Assembly (NCBI GenBank): GCA_038503035.1
Contig: JAVSML010001085.1
Span: 434,001 to 498,000, forward strand
Source: Crocodylus rhombifer
Lineage: Eukaryota; Chordata; Crocodylia; Crocodylidae
Reading direction: 5' to 3'
DNA: 64,000 nt
Shown piece by piece: positions 1 through 12,369 of this stretch. The notes below the pieces were generated by a model, which saw nothing but the letters and a program-made list of their open reading frames with translations, made no database searches and was not told where the DNA came from. Position numbers and translations under genes: made by a program. Each line of letters starts with the position of its first letter. The first letter of the stretch is position 1.

Positions 1-289
1 CCAACCTTGATCTGGACTCTTAAGTCTCTTCTCTACCCAAGTTTATTATTCATGACAATAAAATTTGAGTGCAGTATTGATTCTGTGTTAGGAATAGCTA
101 TATATTAATTGGTCGCTGGTCATCCTACAGTTTGTCATGTGCTTTCTATGTTCATGCTTTTTACTTGTATTTTAATAAAAACATAAAGTAAGGGAAAATA
201 GTGCAAATGAGAAAAACTATACACAAAACAAGAAGGGTTAAGAAGACAATAGCAAAGATCTTTTTTTTCATGGAAAATAAAATAAGGCA

Positions 290-367
290 ATGTGTGTGGG
301 GGGGTATTTATATGTGTGTGTGTGTATATATGTATGTATGTATATGTGTGTGTGTATGTGTGTATAA
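290..367. repeat. GT/TATG microsatellite
   Basis: Mixed TGTG and TATG repeats on the + strand. The 94-codon minus-strand frame over it is low-complexity and not a gene. Confidence 0.9.
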
Positions 368-616
368 AAATACATAATGGCTGGATTTTCACTGCTAAAG
401 ATGAACCTTCTGCTGCCAAGAGAGTAGAATTCCTAGAAATGAGGAATTCTAAAAGCTAGAATAAAAGCTCTAAAAGCATCAATAAGTGAGCCTCGCCAAG
501 GCCACATTTTTTTCTCATTTGAGTGAGCACTAATTGTAAGTAATTTCCTTATCTCCTGTGGTAACAAAACTGGAATAGTAAGAACTTTAGGAAAATGGGA
601 TCAAGTAATAAGCACT

Positions 617-985
617 TTGGCCACATCTACATGAGAAGCTGACTGCAGAGTCATAGTTTCATAGTCAGTAGGGTCAGAAGGGCCTGAGCAGATCATCAAG
701 TCTGACCCCCTGCCATGGCAAGAAAGAGTACTGGGGTCAAACGACCCCAGCAAGGTGACTGTCTAGCCTAGTCATTTAGTATTTGCATACCCAAGTACTA
801 ATGATGGTGCAGTAACTGGTATTACTGCACAGTAGCATCCCTGCATAGCTTCTTGGTGACACTGGCTGCTCAGTAGCTCATTACTGCTGCTCACTAGCAT
901 TGTATCATGGTTTGTGCCATGTGGCACTGCTACGCAGTAGCAATGAGCTACTGCACAGTAAGTGTCTTGTGTAGACCTGGCCCTT
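617..985. mobile_element. MITE with GGCCA..TCTACA terminal repeats
   Basis: The left end TTGGCCACATCTACATGAG pairs with the inverted right end AAGGGCCAGGTCTACACAAG. Between them are short repeats of TAGCTCATTACTGC and GCAGTAG type. A CR1 end is inserted at 651-768. The superfamily is not certain. Confidence 0.65.
651..768 (-). mobile_element. CR1 3' end fragment nested in a MITE
   Basis: It reads TCATAGTTTCATAGTCAG followed by a degenerate GGTCAGAAGGGCC block and GACCCCCTGCCATGGCA, the CR1 3' terminus in minus orientation. It lies inside the inverted-repeat element 617-985. Confidence 0.88.
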
Positions 986-3126
986 GTGGAGGAAAATGAC
1001 CATGTTAAGCATTGTGGGGGCCAAAGACAGACTTGAAGCAACTGAATTTTGCTCTCTGGTGTTTAGGCTATTCTAATGGTTGGTTGCTGCGAAACCTGCT
1101 TATTGGAAACCTAATTATCCAGCAAAAGTTTTTCATCTCATAAGTCCCTGTATCAGTGTTGACAGAAATATTCTCTCTGTGGGTGGTATTTCCTATGAAT
1201 ACTCTGCCTGCTGTCTGTTTTTCACTTGCTTTGAATAATTCAGCTTTTTCACAGTTCCTGGATATCAGTGGTCATTTTTTACCATGTTTATTCTGTTGTT
1301 TTTCAGAAAGGTTTTCAGTGAGTTTAAAACTCCTCCTTGGGTATGATCTCTGGTAATTCACTGTCTCACATGGAACATTTTCTCTCTCTTTCTCATGAAT
1401 TACTATCTTGGATAGCAAAAGAAACTTTTCTTTGCAGTCGTTACAGATTCAGACTGTCGGCTTCTTTGTATTTATTCTGGGAAGGGCCCTGATTCAATAG
1501 ATATATTTCAGTATTTAAAAAGATTACTGAGAAATAGTTAAAATTTTTACCTGGGGTATCATTATTCATTCTGAAATTTAGTATAGGAAAAAATAGGTTT
1601 TGAAATGGCTGGTCTACTGAGATTCTTTTAAAATGGTGAGTGCACTGTGTAGTTTGCTCTAGCTGATATTTGCTTAACTATGTGGGCATATTTTTAGGTT
1701 AATGCATGGCTAACGCAGGCTGCTTATTTTGGGTACAAATTCCCACTGTGATACATTGTCAAAATGAGCTCATCAGAGAGTCTCTCTGGCAAATACTGTT
1801 TTGCTGTGATTCACCGCAGTGCTTGCCAAATGGCTGCATTGTGTAACTTAGCCTAGTTTAAAAAAAAAGAAGAAAAGTTCATTGTAATAATGCACCATCA
1901 GCAGCTATTGCTTTTCTTTGTGTGCAAATCAGATAGTTGCCAAGCTCTGTTAGGCACAACATGAACTAGTACCATGGACTCTTGATGATTTTGACTGTGC
2001 TACAAAGTACAAACGTGACATGTTTTGATCAACTGTCCCACTGATGTATTTAAGTTAGGCCAAAAAGTGTATTTCTGCATGTAACAGACTTGCTGCCACT
2101 CTATGATGTGTCTAATCTTTTTCTTTCAGAAACTGTGTGACTTCATGATTATAGAAACCATTCTTCTTTTTCTCCTTTAAACTGCAGTGGATTTCCTGAG
2201 TTTCTTAGCATTATCTTGTCTCAACAGAGCCCTAAATCTTACCTTATAATGGTTTATTAAAATCCTTTTTTATAAGATAGTAACTGAGCCCTGTAACATG
2301 ATGTTTACCTTCAACTTTTCCATCAGATTCCCTCCCACAACCAGACAGTCACCTACATTTTGTTCCTTACTGCACAACACTCCAAAGGTCCAACCATTTA
2401 TTTCTGTATCAAACCTTTCAGAAGCATGCTAATCATCTGCTGACTTTAACTAGTCTTTTCCCCTTGGGTCTTTAATATGTAACTTCCACCACCAAGTCTG
2501 TTCAGAATTCTGCCAATAAAATATTTCCTTTCAATATTTTTGTGATCTTGTACACAAATATATTTTGAGCCACTGTTGCTGACTGCCAGAGTCTAAACTT
2601 CTTGTCTTGACTTTCAGAATTCTATCATATGGATATCCTTCTACCCTTTATTCCACTGAGGAAGCCAACCTTAATATCCTCCTCTTTTCCTTCATTTCAC
2701 CCCTTGGACAGTATGCAAAGAATCTGATTAGCTAGCCTTCTTAATCGTTATATCCTTCTGGAAAATTATACAGAATCCAAAGTGGAGGCAGGGGACCAGT
2801 AAGTCTGAGGTTATGCCCCTGTGCACCTAATATGGTGCCCCCCTGCTGCCCGTATTGGGCCGATGGGTGATCTTACATGTAAACATGAATGAACAGAGAT
2901 GACATCAGCTTCAGAAGGACACAGGCCTGTGGCAGAACATTCTGAACTCCCAAGCTCTTCCATTGCTGACTTCAGGGTGGCTCTTCTTTGGCAGCAAAAC
3001 TGTAAAAAGAAACTTGAATGGAAAACTGCGAAACAAGAAATCATCCACAGACTGAATTGTGTTAAGCAGGGTTTAAGTAGGTGCTATGGATTCTTATCCC
3101 ATTACCTGAATTAGCTTTGTGATCAC
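986..3126. other. Unique intronic sequence
   Basis: AT-rich, no clear repeat and no coding frame with splice signals. A small GC-richer piece at 2790-2880 is unexplained. Confidence 0.6.
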
Positions 3127-3802
3127 CTTGGGCGTGTCTACACGTGGTGTTAATTTGCGGTAGACATGTGGCATAGTAAAAGTACTACTCAGTAAGCCTA
3201 CTGGGGGAGCACATCTACACGTGCTCCCACTCTGTTCTACCCCCCTGCAGTAGCCAGGAGGAGCTCCAGGCTCCCCCTGAGTGTTAGCCCAGGGGCTGGC
3301 AGGGAACAGCTGTCTCCTGGCCCCATACACTTTGGGAAGGGTCCTAATGCGCATGAGTGGAAAACCTGCTGCTGCAGAGCATTCCTGCCCCATGCATATG
3401 GGGACAAGCCCTGTGCCCAGCAGGGCTTCCCTGCGTAGTCCAGGGAAGTCTTCTGGTGCAGGGAGCTCCTGGCCCCAGCTGCGCAACTGGAGCAGGGGCT
3501 GGCGGATTGCTTCTTGCCCTGCCTGAGCTCCCTGCTGCTGGGGCAGGCTTTGAGCTCAGAGCCTGGCCTGGACAATATCCTCTTGCCCTGGCAGCAGGCA
3601 GCTCCTGGAATGGGAACTAAGAGAGAGGTCCCTGCCATCGGGAGCTGCCCGCTGCCAGAGCCGGCTCAGAGTTCAGAGCCTGGGCTGAGACAGTGTCCCC
3701 CCGGCCTGGCAGCAGGCAGCTCTTGGCCCCAGTAACAAATTAACTCTGTGGTTGGCTAACTGACTGCTTAGTAAGTGTCTGCATGTGTAGACAGTGACGC
3801 TT
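3127..3802. mobile_element. GC-rich element with TGTCTACAC ends
   Basis: The left end GGGCGTGTCTACACGTG and the inverted right end TCACTGTCTACACATGC match over their core. CTCAGTAAGCCTAC near the left and GCTTAGTAAGTGTC near the right form a second inverted pair. The interior is GC-rich with diverged repeats (GAGCTCAGAGCCTGG and GAGTTCAGAGCCTGG). The several long frames here are compositional and not genes. Confidence 0.6.
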
Positions 3803-4043
3803 TACCACACAGTGAGTTAGTCAACTTTTCAGTAATGTTTCTCATATAGATGCGCCTCATTGTTCCTATGGGTTTATTGCTGGCTTTTTTTAGCCCCCCC
3901 CAGTACAGGTCCTCCCCCAGCCTGTCCCCTCCCTCCATTCCTACCTTTTGTATTGTAATCACTCTCTCCATTTTATACACAGCTCTATGCAGGTCCTCTC
4001 ACAGCTGTGATGAAGTCAGCTTAGGCTCAACAAAGCTCATGCT

Positions 4044-4231
4044 CAGGGCTGGATTAACCCGTTAGTGGGCACTAGGGAAACACATTTGTGGGCCCCCAGC
4101 TGAAGATGAAATTTTTTATATTATTTTTTTCAGTCAATAGTTATAATATGTAAAACAAGCACAAGTAAGCCCCTTTTTCACTTGGGGCCCTATGCATGTG
4201 CCTGGTTTGCCCGTGCGTTAATCTAGCCCTG
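4044..4231. mobile_element. Short hAT-like MITE
   Basis: Termini are CAGGGCTGGATTAAC and GTTAATCTAGCCCTG, a near-perfect inverted pair. The flanks CTCATGCT (4036-4043) and CTTACGCT (4232-4239) match at 6 of 8 bases with two transitions, as expected for an aged 8-bp hAT target duplication. The interior is AT-rich and non-coding. Confidence 0.85.
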
Positions 4232-7200
4232 CTTACGCTGTATGTATCTCTGATTTAGTTAGTCTACAAAGTGCAAATCTACCCTGCCTTCCATCTAATA
4301 TGATGACATATTTACAAGGAAAAATGTAGTTGCATTTATTTTTTCAGAAATAAGAGCCTACAAGAAGATCAGTGTATCAGTTAAAATTACTGAGTAAAAA
4401 GAGGAAAAGAAAAAAACATTTGAGTGGCTGAAGGTCTAAAGGACTTTTTTCACATTTCTTTTCAGGGTTGTTCTGGTTTACTAAAGGCAGAATCCTATCA
4501 GTAACCAAAGTGTCAAAAAAGGTTTTGGAAAAAACTGAATGCTTAAATTGCCACCAGGACCAAACTGGATTTGTTCTGAAGAGTTAAGGAATATGTATGA
4601 CCTCCACACTAATATGTGTAATCTCTCAGAAAAAAACCCTATTCTGATGATAGCAAGTGTGCATATTTTTATACAAGGCCTTAATGCTGTTTCATAGCAT
4701 TACAGACCAATCCTTTTGTTTTCCTCTGAGTAACCTGGTTAAAGTGTGGAGCTGGAAAATGCCTAGGTGAGCAAGATCTTAGCTGGATGGCTGAGGTTTT
4801 TTTTCCTTGGCTCTTCCCATTAGCAGGTGCTAGGAAGCTTGCAGGTAGAAGTGAATCTGATTCACTGACTGTTGCATGTGCAGCATATTTTTGCATTTTG
4901 GATTAAGGGAAGGGCTACAGCAGCCAGAGCAATTTAGGATTTGGGTATAAGCAGTCCTAAAGGAGGAACTATACAACCAGTCAAGCCTGGAGTTGTAGCT
5001 TCTTGGGTGTTTTGTGTTAACTGGTCGACCAAGCAGCTCCAAGAAGTGGCTAACTGTTGCACCTACACAACTTGCACTGCTTCTGCTTGTGACGTAGGGA
5101 GCAACACCTATTCACACAGGTCAGCAGGGTCAGCTAGGCTTGTGTTGTGAAAATTGTCTTTTCTTGGCCTATTTGCAATGCAGCGTGGGAGTTGACAACA
5201 CATTGGCTAAAGCAGAACAAATTAGACATGCTTAACAAATATGTTATTCTCATAGGTTTTCCCCTTGTTATCTAATACTTGAAGTGGATGTTATGCTGCT
5301 TTTGCTTTTGTAAAGTAAATATTTCATAGAAATATTGACAGAAGATATCAAAACAAATTTAGAAACAGGGTAATGCATTTCTGGATTAAAGCATAACCTT
5401 ATAATGACTGCTGTTTGTTTAACTACATTTTAATAAAACATTTTAAGACCTGGATGTACAGGCTTTTGTTGGCAGGGATTCTAACTTTAGGTTGTTTGGA
5501 TTATCAATTAATTGCTACCAAGTTATGTAATGTTCTCTTTCCCAGGGTAGCATGGGAGGGTCACAGGCTGGGATGCTGCATTATAAACCTCTAGGTCTCC
5601 ATAGGTTCTCAGTCTCATTCCAACTCCACCCATAATTCTCCTCAAGACCTAGCACCAACATGAATGCCATCTACCCACCCTCTTCACTGCTGCTTGCTCT
5701 TGTTGAGATTAGTACCAATATCATAATTCTTATGTTTCTAATTCTTCTAATTTGAATACAAATTTTGAGGTACTTGATGTTTTAGTAAAACCGCCAGTTC
5801 CTCTGACAAGTGATTGAAGATCTCAGCTCATGATTTTAATATGCAAGCATCTTGCCCCTCTGGTTGGGGGAAAAATGAAAAAGTCACCTGAGTACTCCTG
5901 AAAGGCTTAGTAACCAGAAGATAAATAAAAATAACTCAAAATATATTATTTAAAAGATTTTGGGAAGTTTGATCCAGGACTTCTTAAACATTAGGAGTTA
6001 GTAATTACCTAAATACATCTTACAAGCGCATGTGCTCTGTCCCTGCCCCACCTGATTTCTCTTTCTGCTTTTGGCAGGATGGGATATGTATATGGAGAGA
6101 CACTTTACATCCACTCTGAAGTAAGAGAATTGGCCTCTTTGTAAAATGGCTATCCAGACAAAATACAGGGCATTTATTTGACAATTTAGGATGGTATCCT
6201 TTTCCCAATTGCCCTTAACACATTTTGCTCGGTGTTTTTGCTATTATAAATGATATATATTTTTAAATTTTTACACTTACCAGTTGAAAGGGAGTCCTCA
6301 TTTTGACATACGCATATGTTGTACATATCCAAGATTCTTAATGAAAGTTGATAGAGTAAAAGCTATTGGCTCTTTTGGTTGTAATGATGACAGAGGGATG
6401 CAATAGCCTGAGTCAAAAGAAGTCAGTATTTTCCCCTAGAATCCAGGTCGTCAGCCAAAAAGGAATATTTTTTCCCTTAAACTAAAAACACTAGTTAATT
6501 ACCAGAAAATAAAAGAAGCAATGATTGGGAGGGGGGTTAGGAAGGTGGGCGGGAAACTCTGGAAACAGGCTGACTAATTTTGTTCCATCAATTTATATGC
6601 TATGAATTATCTTTGTGTCTATTTGTGTACAGAAAGGAAAATGATCTCTAATAATAAAGTAATTGTCTTAATTAACTAAGTAAAGTTTTTATTCAGTATT
6701 TGTAATATTCCCTACTGGAAGTAAGGAGGATTCTGAAAGTGCCCTAGCAACTTTGTTTGAGGGAAAACCAGGTGGCTGTACGCATTTCAGGTTCAGAGGC
6801 AAGTGTAGTATGTGGGCCAAGCACTAGAATACAGAAACTGTGAACATCTGCTAAAGTTTCACCCATCAGTTATATAGAAAAGAATTGTCTACTAGGCTAA
6901 TAGGAGGAAAGAGAAGGCAAATGTGTTGGGTACAAATCTTATGAATAAAATAAGATTGTGAGGACAATATGGCACCAGTATTGGTACATAAGCTGTACTG
7001 CACTTAGGCAGAAACACTGTTTCTGGGTTTAGAGCCCAGCCAAACCAGAATTGCTGAACCTAGCTTAGTGCAGGGGAGCTTACTGGTGCACAACTAGTGC
7101 AGTGCTAAATTGACTATACTCTTTCTAGTTCAGGACATATCCCACCTGAAGCCCTGGCCCATCTCCCTAAAGTTCAGCTTGTGCCATGGTGAAATGCTGT

Positions 7201-7365
7201 GTGTTTTTCCAAGACAACTTAAAAAAAAATTCTTTCTAGACACTGGGTCAGGTATTGTAAAGCTAGGACTGTCCACACTGAAGTGGGATATTTGGTAGCT
7301 TTAAAAAAAAAAAAAAAAAAAAAGGAAAGAAAGCAAGTAAAATATTTTCAAAAGACATCAGAAGA
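4232..7365. other. Unique intronic sequence
   Basis: No recognisable gene or repeat apart from short A-runs near 7220 and 7303-7323. The open frames near 4.7-5.1 kb lack splice context and similarity. Confidence 0.6.
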
Positions 7366-9171
7366 CATGGGCTATGGACAGACATCCAGAGGCTGAATTG
7401 ATTAATCTAACTGAAGAGATTGAACTGATTTGCAAGTGCACAGATATTCACCTTTAATTCTGGAACCGCAGGCACATGCCTGCAGTAGCTCAGGCTAGAA
7501 GCCGGGGAGTGCTAGAACAGCTCTCCCTTCTCTTTGCAGCAGCCACAAGGCTGGAGGGAAGCTGATCTGCAGTGTACGCCACTCCAGGATGTGGTGACAG
7601 AGTGGGGGGAGCTTCAGCCCAATGGCTTCTGCCTTGTATGTGGGGTTCTAGCTGAAGGTGCCTTCTGCCTTCCAAGGTGTCCAGGAACTGGAACTGGAGC
7701 TCCATGCACTAGGAAGAAGCATGAGTGGGGGCACTCATGCTTCACAGGGATGAAGCTTCCCATGCCCCACCCAGAGCTGTGGCACAGCCATGGCAGCTGG
7801 AAGCAAGGGAGGGGGCAGAACAACCCACACATGTGCCTGTGTCCTTACTCTCCCCGCTGCTTCTTGCTCCCGAGTCCAAAAGAGAAGGCTGAGGGGGGAT
7901 CTTGTGGCCTGTTATAAACTAGTTAGGGGGGATCAGCAGGCGTTGGGAGAGTCACTGTTTCCCCGAGCACCGCTAGGAGTGACCAGGAATAACGGTCACA
8001 AGCTGGCAGAGGGTAGATTTAGGTTAGATATCAGGAGGCGCTACTTCACAGTCAGGGTGGCTAGGGTCTGGAACCAGCTTCCAAGAGAAGTGGTGCAGGC
8101 TCCTACCCTGGGGGTGTTTAAGAGGAGGTTAGATGAACATCTTGCTGGGGTTGTTTGACCCCAGTATTCTTTCCTGCCATGGCAGGGGGTTGGACTACAT
8201 GATCTGCTCAGGTCCCTTCCAACCCTACAAACTATGAAACTATGAAACCCCCCTGGCTCTGGCCAGCTGGCAGCTGGTTGTGAACCTGCAGCCCTGGGTG
8301 CTGCACAGGGCACAGGGTGTAGCTATGGCTGCTGGGCTCAGGGCTCACCAGTGCCTCCAAGTTGGCCTGGGAAGCCCGTTCCTTAGCCAGCCCCTGCCCA
8401 TGCTGCTGAGCTGGGCTGTCATGCAGCCACAGTGGGCTGGAAAGGGCTCTGCCGCCATAGACTGGCCCCACAGGGCCATACCCAGCTGGCTGGGGCTTCA
8501 TGACATCCCCACCCAGCTTGGGTGTGGGGAGCCACACAGTCCCTGTGGCCCCAGCCCAGGCTGCAGGGAAGAACCTGGACCTGGAGGCCTAGCTAAGGCA
8601 GGCCCCTGTGCCTCCAGCCTCAGCAACACAAGTAGACCAATTGGGCTTAGCCTTGTAGCCACAGCTGCTGATGAGGCAGATGGATGGCAGAGGTCATGCC
8701 AGCTGGCTCTGGGTTTGGTCCTTCCCCTGATGCTGGATTAGGGAGGGGAGGAATGGCTGACAGGGGCTACAGCCCCCCAGTAGGGAAGGTGGGGAATAAA
8801 TCTTCCCTGCTTCTGTTGCATCAGGGGGCGTATGTCTGTCCAACCCCTGCTTGGGCTAGAGAGCAAAAGGGTGGAGCCAGACCTGCTCTCTGGAGCAGAC
8901 AGCCCAACCCCACCCATGAGCGCAAAGGATCTGGGATGCTGGGGGACTGCCGTAACTTGAACTAGGAAGGTGTGTGGGTTGGAAGTTTCATGAACCAGTT
9001 TGACCCAAATCAGTTAAGCCTGAGACTACATTCAATCGGGTTTATCTTAAACCAGTTTTAGCCATTCTGAAACTGGTTTATATGAACTGAACTTATGTTC
9101 TGTTACAGGTTTAAGCCAGTTTCTGATCACTTCAGCAGGTTTATGTGTAACTTCTGTTGCTTGCTGCAGTG
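7366..9171. mobile_element. Long GC-rich hAT-like element, copy 1
   Basis: The left end GGGCTATGGACAGACATCC and the following stretch (CAGGCACATGCCTGCAGTAG near 7470) match the copy at 15549-17921. The right 200 bp match it too: several AAACCAGTTT-like repeats in both orientations and CAGTTTCTGATCACTT. A CR1 end is inserted at 7874-8248. The interior frames of 90-150 codons on both strands are GC-rich by-products with no transposase signature. Confidence 0.75.
7874..8248 (+). mobile_element. CR1 3' fragment nested in a hAT-like element
   Basis: This is the only young CR1 piece on the + strand. It encodes the end of the CR1 C-terminal domain (LVACYKLVRGDQQALGESLF to LDEHLAGVV, matching the end of the intact copy) and ends with ACTATGAAACTATGAAA. 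It interrupts the GC-rich element at 7366-9171, so it inserted later than that element. Confidence 0.93.
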
Positions 9172-9245
9172 TCTAAGGGGGTTCTACAAGGGTTTCCTGG
9201 AATTTAGCACCCAGTGATATGTTCCTAAGGTCACCTGCTTATCCA

Positions 9246-9900
9246 GTAGGGGTGTGTGAAATGGGCCATATTTGATTTGAATTCAGCCCGAATTGGGGAC
9301 AGTGATTCAATTACTTGATTCGGATCACTGTTCCTGATTTGATTTGGCCGAATCTGAAGATTCGATGCTGATTCAGACAATACACGATTCGGCCATAGAC
9401 ACAGCTTTAACTGTTTTTTCTGTATACCTCAAGGTACCAGGATGGTTTACGAACACTGTGATACTAGGGCAGATGGAGCATCTGACAGGACTGCTGCCCC
9501 CGCCCCGTGTGAACCCAGAAGGGGACTGGAAGTATTTCTGGTCCACTTTGGGGTCTGCCAGGGAGCCTCCCCATACCCCCCCAGCTCAGTGATTGGTTGT
9601 GGGAAGACCCTGGGTGTCCCTCCTGACCCAGGAGGCACAGTTGCTGAGCCAGGGAGGTGTGTGGGGGGGCCCCTGGCATGCTCCCTGGCAGACCCAGAAG
9701 TGGACTGGAAGTGCTTCTGGTCCACTGCTTGGAACACTCATTTCACTGTTACCTCATTTCACTGCTTCCCAAAGCCGCTGTTTGCCCTACCCTGTGGCTG
9801 CGGAACATCTTGTCATCCAAACCGTTCTCCTTTTCTCAGCCATGCCCTAGGCCACCATCCATCCTCTTTCCTGAGGGAGAGAAATAAAATAGAAATGAGT
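9246..9900. mobile_element. Nonautonomous DNA element with ATTCGG repeats
   Basis: It begins with TAGGGGTGTGTGAAATGGGCC-like sequence followed by clustered ATTCGG/CCGAAT motifs (9290-9395). A 36-bp unit is present twice (9511-9547 and 9691-9726, both containing GACTGGAAGT and TTCTGGTCCACT). The right border is not resolved. Confidence 0.5.
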
Positions 9901-10599
9901 CAGTAGGTTCATTTTACTCTGTAGACACCATCATGTATTCCCATTTAAACAAAGACCACAATTATCCTTTTCATGGTACTACCTAATGAGAACCCATTTA
10001 CTTCTCTTCAGCCTTTTTGGGCGGGGTGGAAGAGTGAGAATTTGGATCTTGAAAGTGAATGAATCAGAGGGATTCAAGATGGTTTTGGCATTCCCTGGAA
10101 TGTAAACTTGGTTAAAGATTAAAAAACAGAATCTGTCTTTGCCTGGGTTCTCTGTCTGCAAGCATTACAAAAGTCCAACATCAGCATTATTTTGAAATCT
10201 TGGCTAAGATTTCTTATAAATGGGCATCTAAAGTTAATCTTCTAACCTGCTATTTAAGTGCCCACATAAAAGGCCTGATTTTGAAAGGTGCTGAATACCC
10301 AGCCAGAAAGGGGAAGGAGGGGGAAAGAATGCATAAGAGGGGGTGTGTGTGTGTAATGTTAGGGGTTCATTTAATTTTTTTTAAGGATAAAATTCAAATG
10401 TGGGGTCAAATCTTACTCTACCAATAAGCTAAGTGTGATTATAATCTGGGGCTGGGCAGGAAAGTGGAAAGTGATCGGGGTGGGTCAGAGGAGCAGGTAG
10501 GGGCAGGGACGGGCAGAGCAGGGATCAAGAGCAGAAAGGGCCACCCCCCATGGCCCACCCCCCTTCCCCCTTACTTACTGGCACTGGAGCCCGGGCAAG
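9901..10599. other. Intronic sequence, nothing certain
   Basis: AT-rich to about 10.44 kb, then GC-rich up to the palindromic element. The GC-rich part may be that element's left portion. Confidence 0.5.
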
Positions 10600-10880
10600 G
10601 GGCCAATCACAGAGACATTCTAGCAGCCAGGGCGTCTCCATGGAGGACCCAGCCTCTGGTTGCCTCAGGGCACGACTGTGCCCTGCCCAGCTTTTTTAAA
10701 CTTTGTTTTTTTTAGACCCCTGGATATCCAGGGGTCTAATTTTCTCCCTGTACTGCATGTTTGCGGTGCAGGGAACATTTTTTCATTCCCTTACGTGCCT
10801 CTTACCCAGTCTCAAAGGGGTTTGAGATGGGGCAAGAGGCACCTGCACACTTGTCTGGATGTGCCCATAATGTCCAAAAA
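10600..10880. mobile_element. Palindrome-bearing DNA element, copy 1
   Basis: It contains a perfect 28-bp palindrome at 10712-10739 centred on GGATATCC. The end GCACACTTGTCTGGATGTGCCCATAATG resembles the end of the element at 30845-31351 (CCACACTTGTTTGGGTATGACCAGAATG), which carries the same palindrome. The left border is unclear. Confidence 0.55.
10712..10739. repeat. Perfect 28-bp palindrome
   Basis: Each half is TTAGACCCCTGGAT and its exact reverse complement, centred on ATAT. It could form a cruciform or a hairpin in RNA. Confidence 0.95.
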
Positions 10881-11599
10881 TTCCTTTTGTGTTATCAGAT
10901 TATGATGGGCAAGATTATTTTAACCTTCCTCATATATCTACTGGTATTATCATCATATAATCTCATTCATGTCAGTGAAACTATTTCTAAAATAGTACAA
11001 TGATACATATAAGAGAGTAATACTTTAATGGATTTTGTTTAAATGGATGTCAAAATAGTAAAAAATTTGCAAAAGGATTGAAGGGAAGGGTCATAAGAAG
11101 TTCCATAAATTATCATTAAATGTGTACCCCAAGCCAAGCTAAATGCAGTATTTGAAATGGTTATAATTTAAGGTCTAAAACGTCTTCAGAGGGGGCGCGG
11201 AATGTCATTTCCAATGTTTTCAACATTTGTTGTTACCACAAGATTTGCCAAAAATAACAACATTTTCTCTGATAAAATATTGGCTGGTGAATCCTAACAC
11301 TATTTCAGTTTTTGGTTGCTTTTTTGGTTTTTTTTTTTCTATTCTCAATAAGAAAATCTTTTTGAACTAAACAAACCTTTTTATATTTCTAGATTAAACT
11401 CAGGGATATTTCTAGAAAAATTTAAAATCTTGGAGCATGAGTAACATTCTTAATGTTCTATGTTTGGAAAAAACTATGTTTACTTGTTTCAGAAATTGCT
11501 CCAAACTTAAATTTAGATTCACCAACAGAGCTTGAAAGTTTCCATTATCAATTTTTATTCAGAACAGGAAAGTAAATAGATGGACATCGTGGAACTGAT

Positions 11600-11712
11600 T
11601 TTATATATATAATTGGAATATTTAATATATATGTAAAATATTGTTCCAATTGTATATAAAATATATTTTATATATATTTATAATATATATTATATATATA
11701 TATAAAATATGT
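11600..11712. repeat. AT-rich TATA-type low-complexity tract
   Basis: ATATATAAT-type repeats with several self-complementary stretches such as TAATATATATTATATA. Confidence 0.9.
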
Positions 11713-12311
11713 ACAATACATATTCCTTTCTTATACTACTCCTTAATTGTGTTGAGTTATCTCTAACATTTAGTATCTCAGAGCTGGTATAATTAAAGCT
11801 CCCCACTGCCCACTCCCATAGTACATGTTTAAATGCCCAAGAATTCCCAGTTAAATAAAATTGTCGTCTGTTAATCTGTGACTTTTGGTTGCTTCATGAC
11901 CCAGATAAATTAAAAGGGACGTGTATTTTTTTGTGTGAAAATACTGCATAGAGTGTTTCTAATCGTGCATTCTGAGACCAAAACGAAGTTGTTATTAAGG
12001 GCAAAAGTTCTTATGTCAGCAACTTAAGGTAAAAATGCCTCATAAATTATGGTGATTAAAAAAAAAAAAAAAAGGGTATGCAGCCATAAAACTGGGTTAA
12101 ATATAAGCTTAACATTGACCAAAGCATTATAAAGTTTGAAAAAGCTCATTTATAAATACGAAAACAATCTTCAATCTGCCAGTGAATGGTACTCGCCGCC
12201 TTCTTTGTTGCCCTTTACTCAGATGAGTCCTATACGGATCAAGATTTTTTTTTAACAGCCTGATTTTTCTGGACCAGCTCATCACCAGATTATCTGCTAT
12301 TTGCACATGGA

Positions 12312-12369
12312 TCTCTCTCCACCTCCACTAGTGGAACAGTTCTCTCTCCACCTCCACTAGTGGAACAGT
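12312..12369. repeat. Exact 29-bp tandem duplication
   Basis: The unit TCTCTCTCCACCTCCACTAG plus TGGAACAGT occurs twice with no mismatch and no gap. The identity points to a recent duplication, or a possible assembly artefact. Confidence 0.97.

Noticed and set aside
135..419. 94-codon minus-strand frame
   Set aside because: Mostly encoded by the TG/TATG microsatellite (His-Thr-Tyr repeats).
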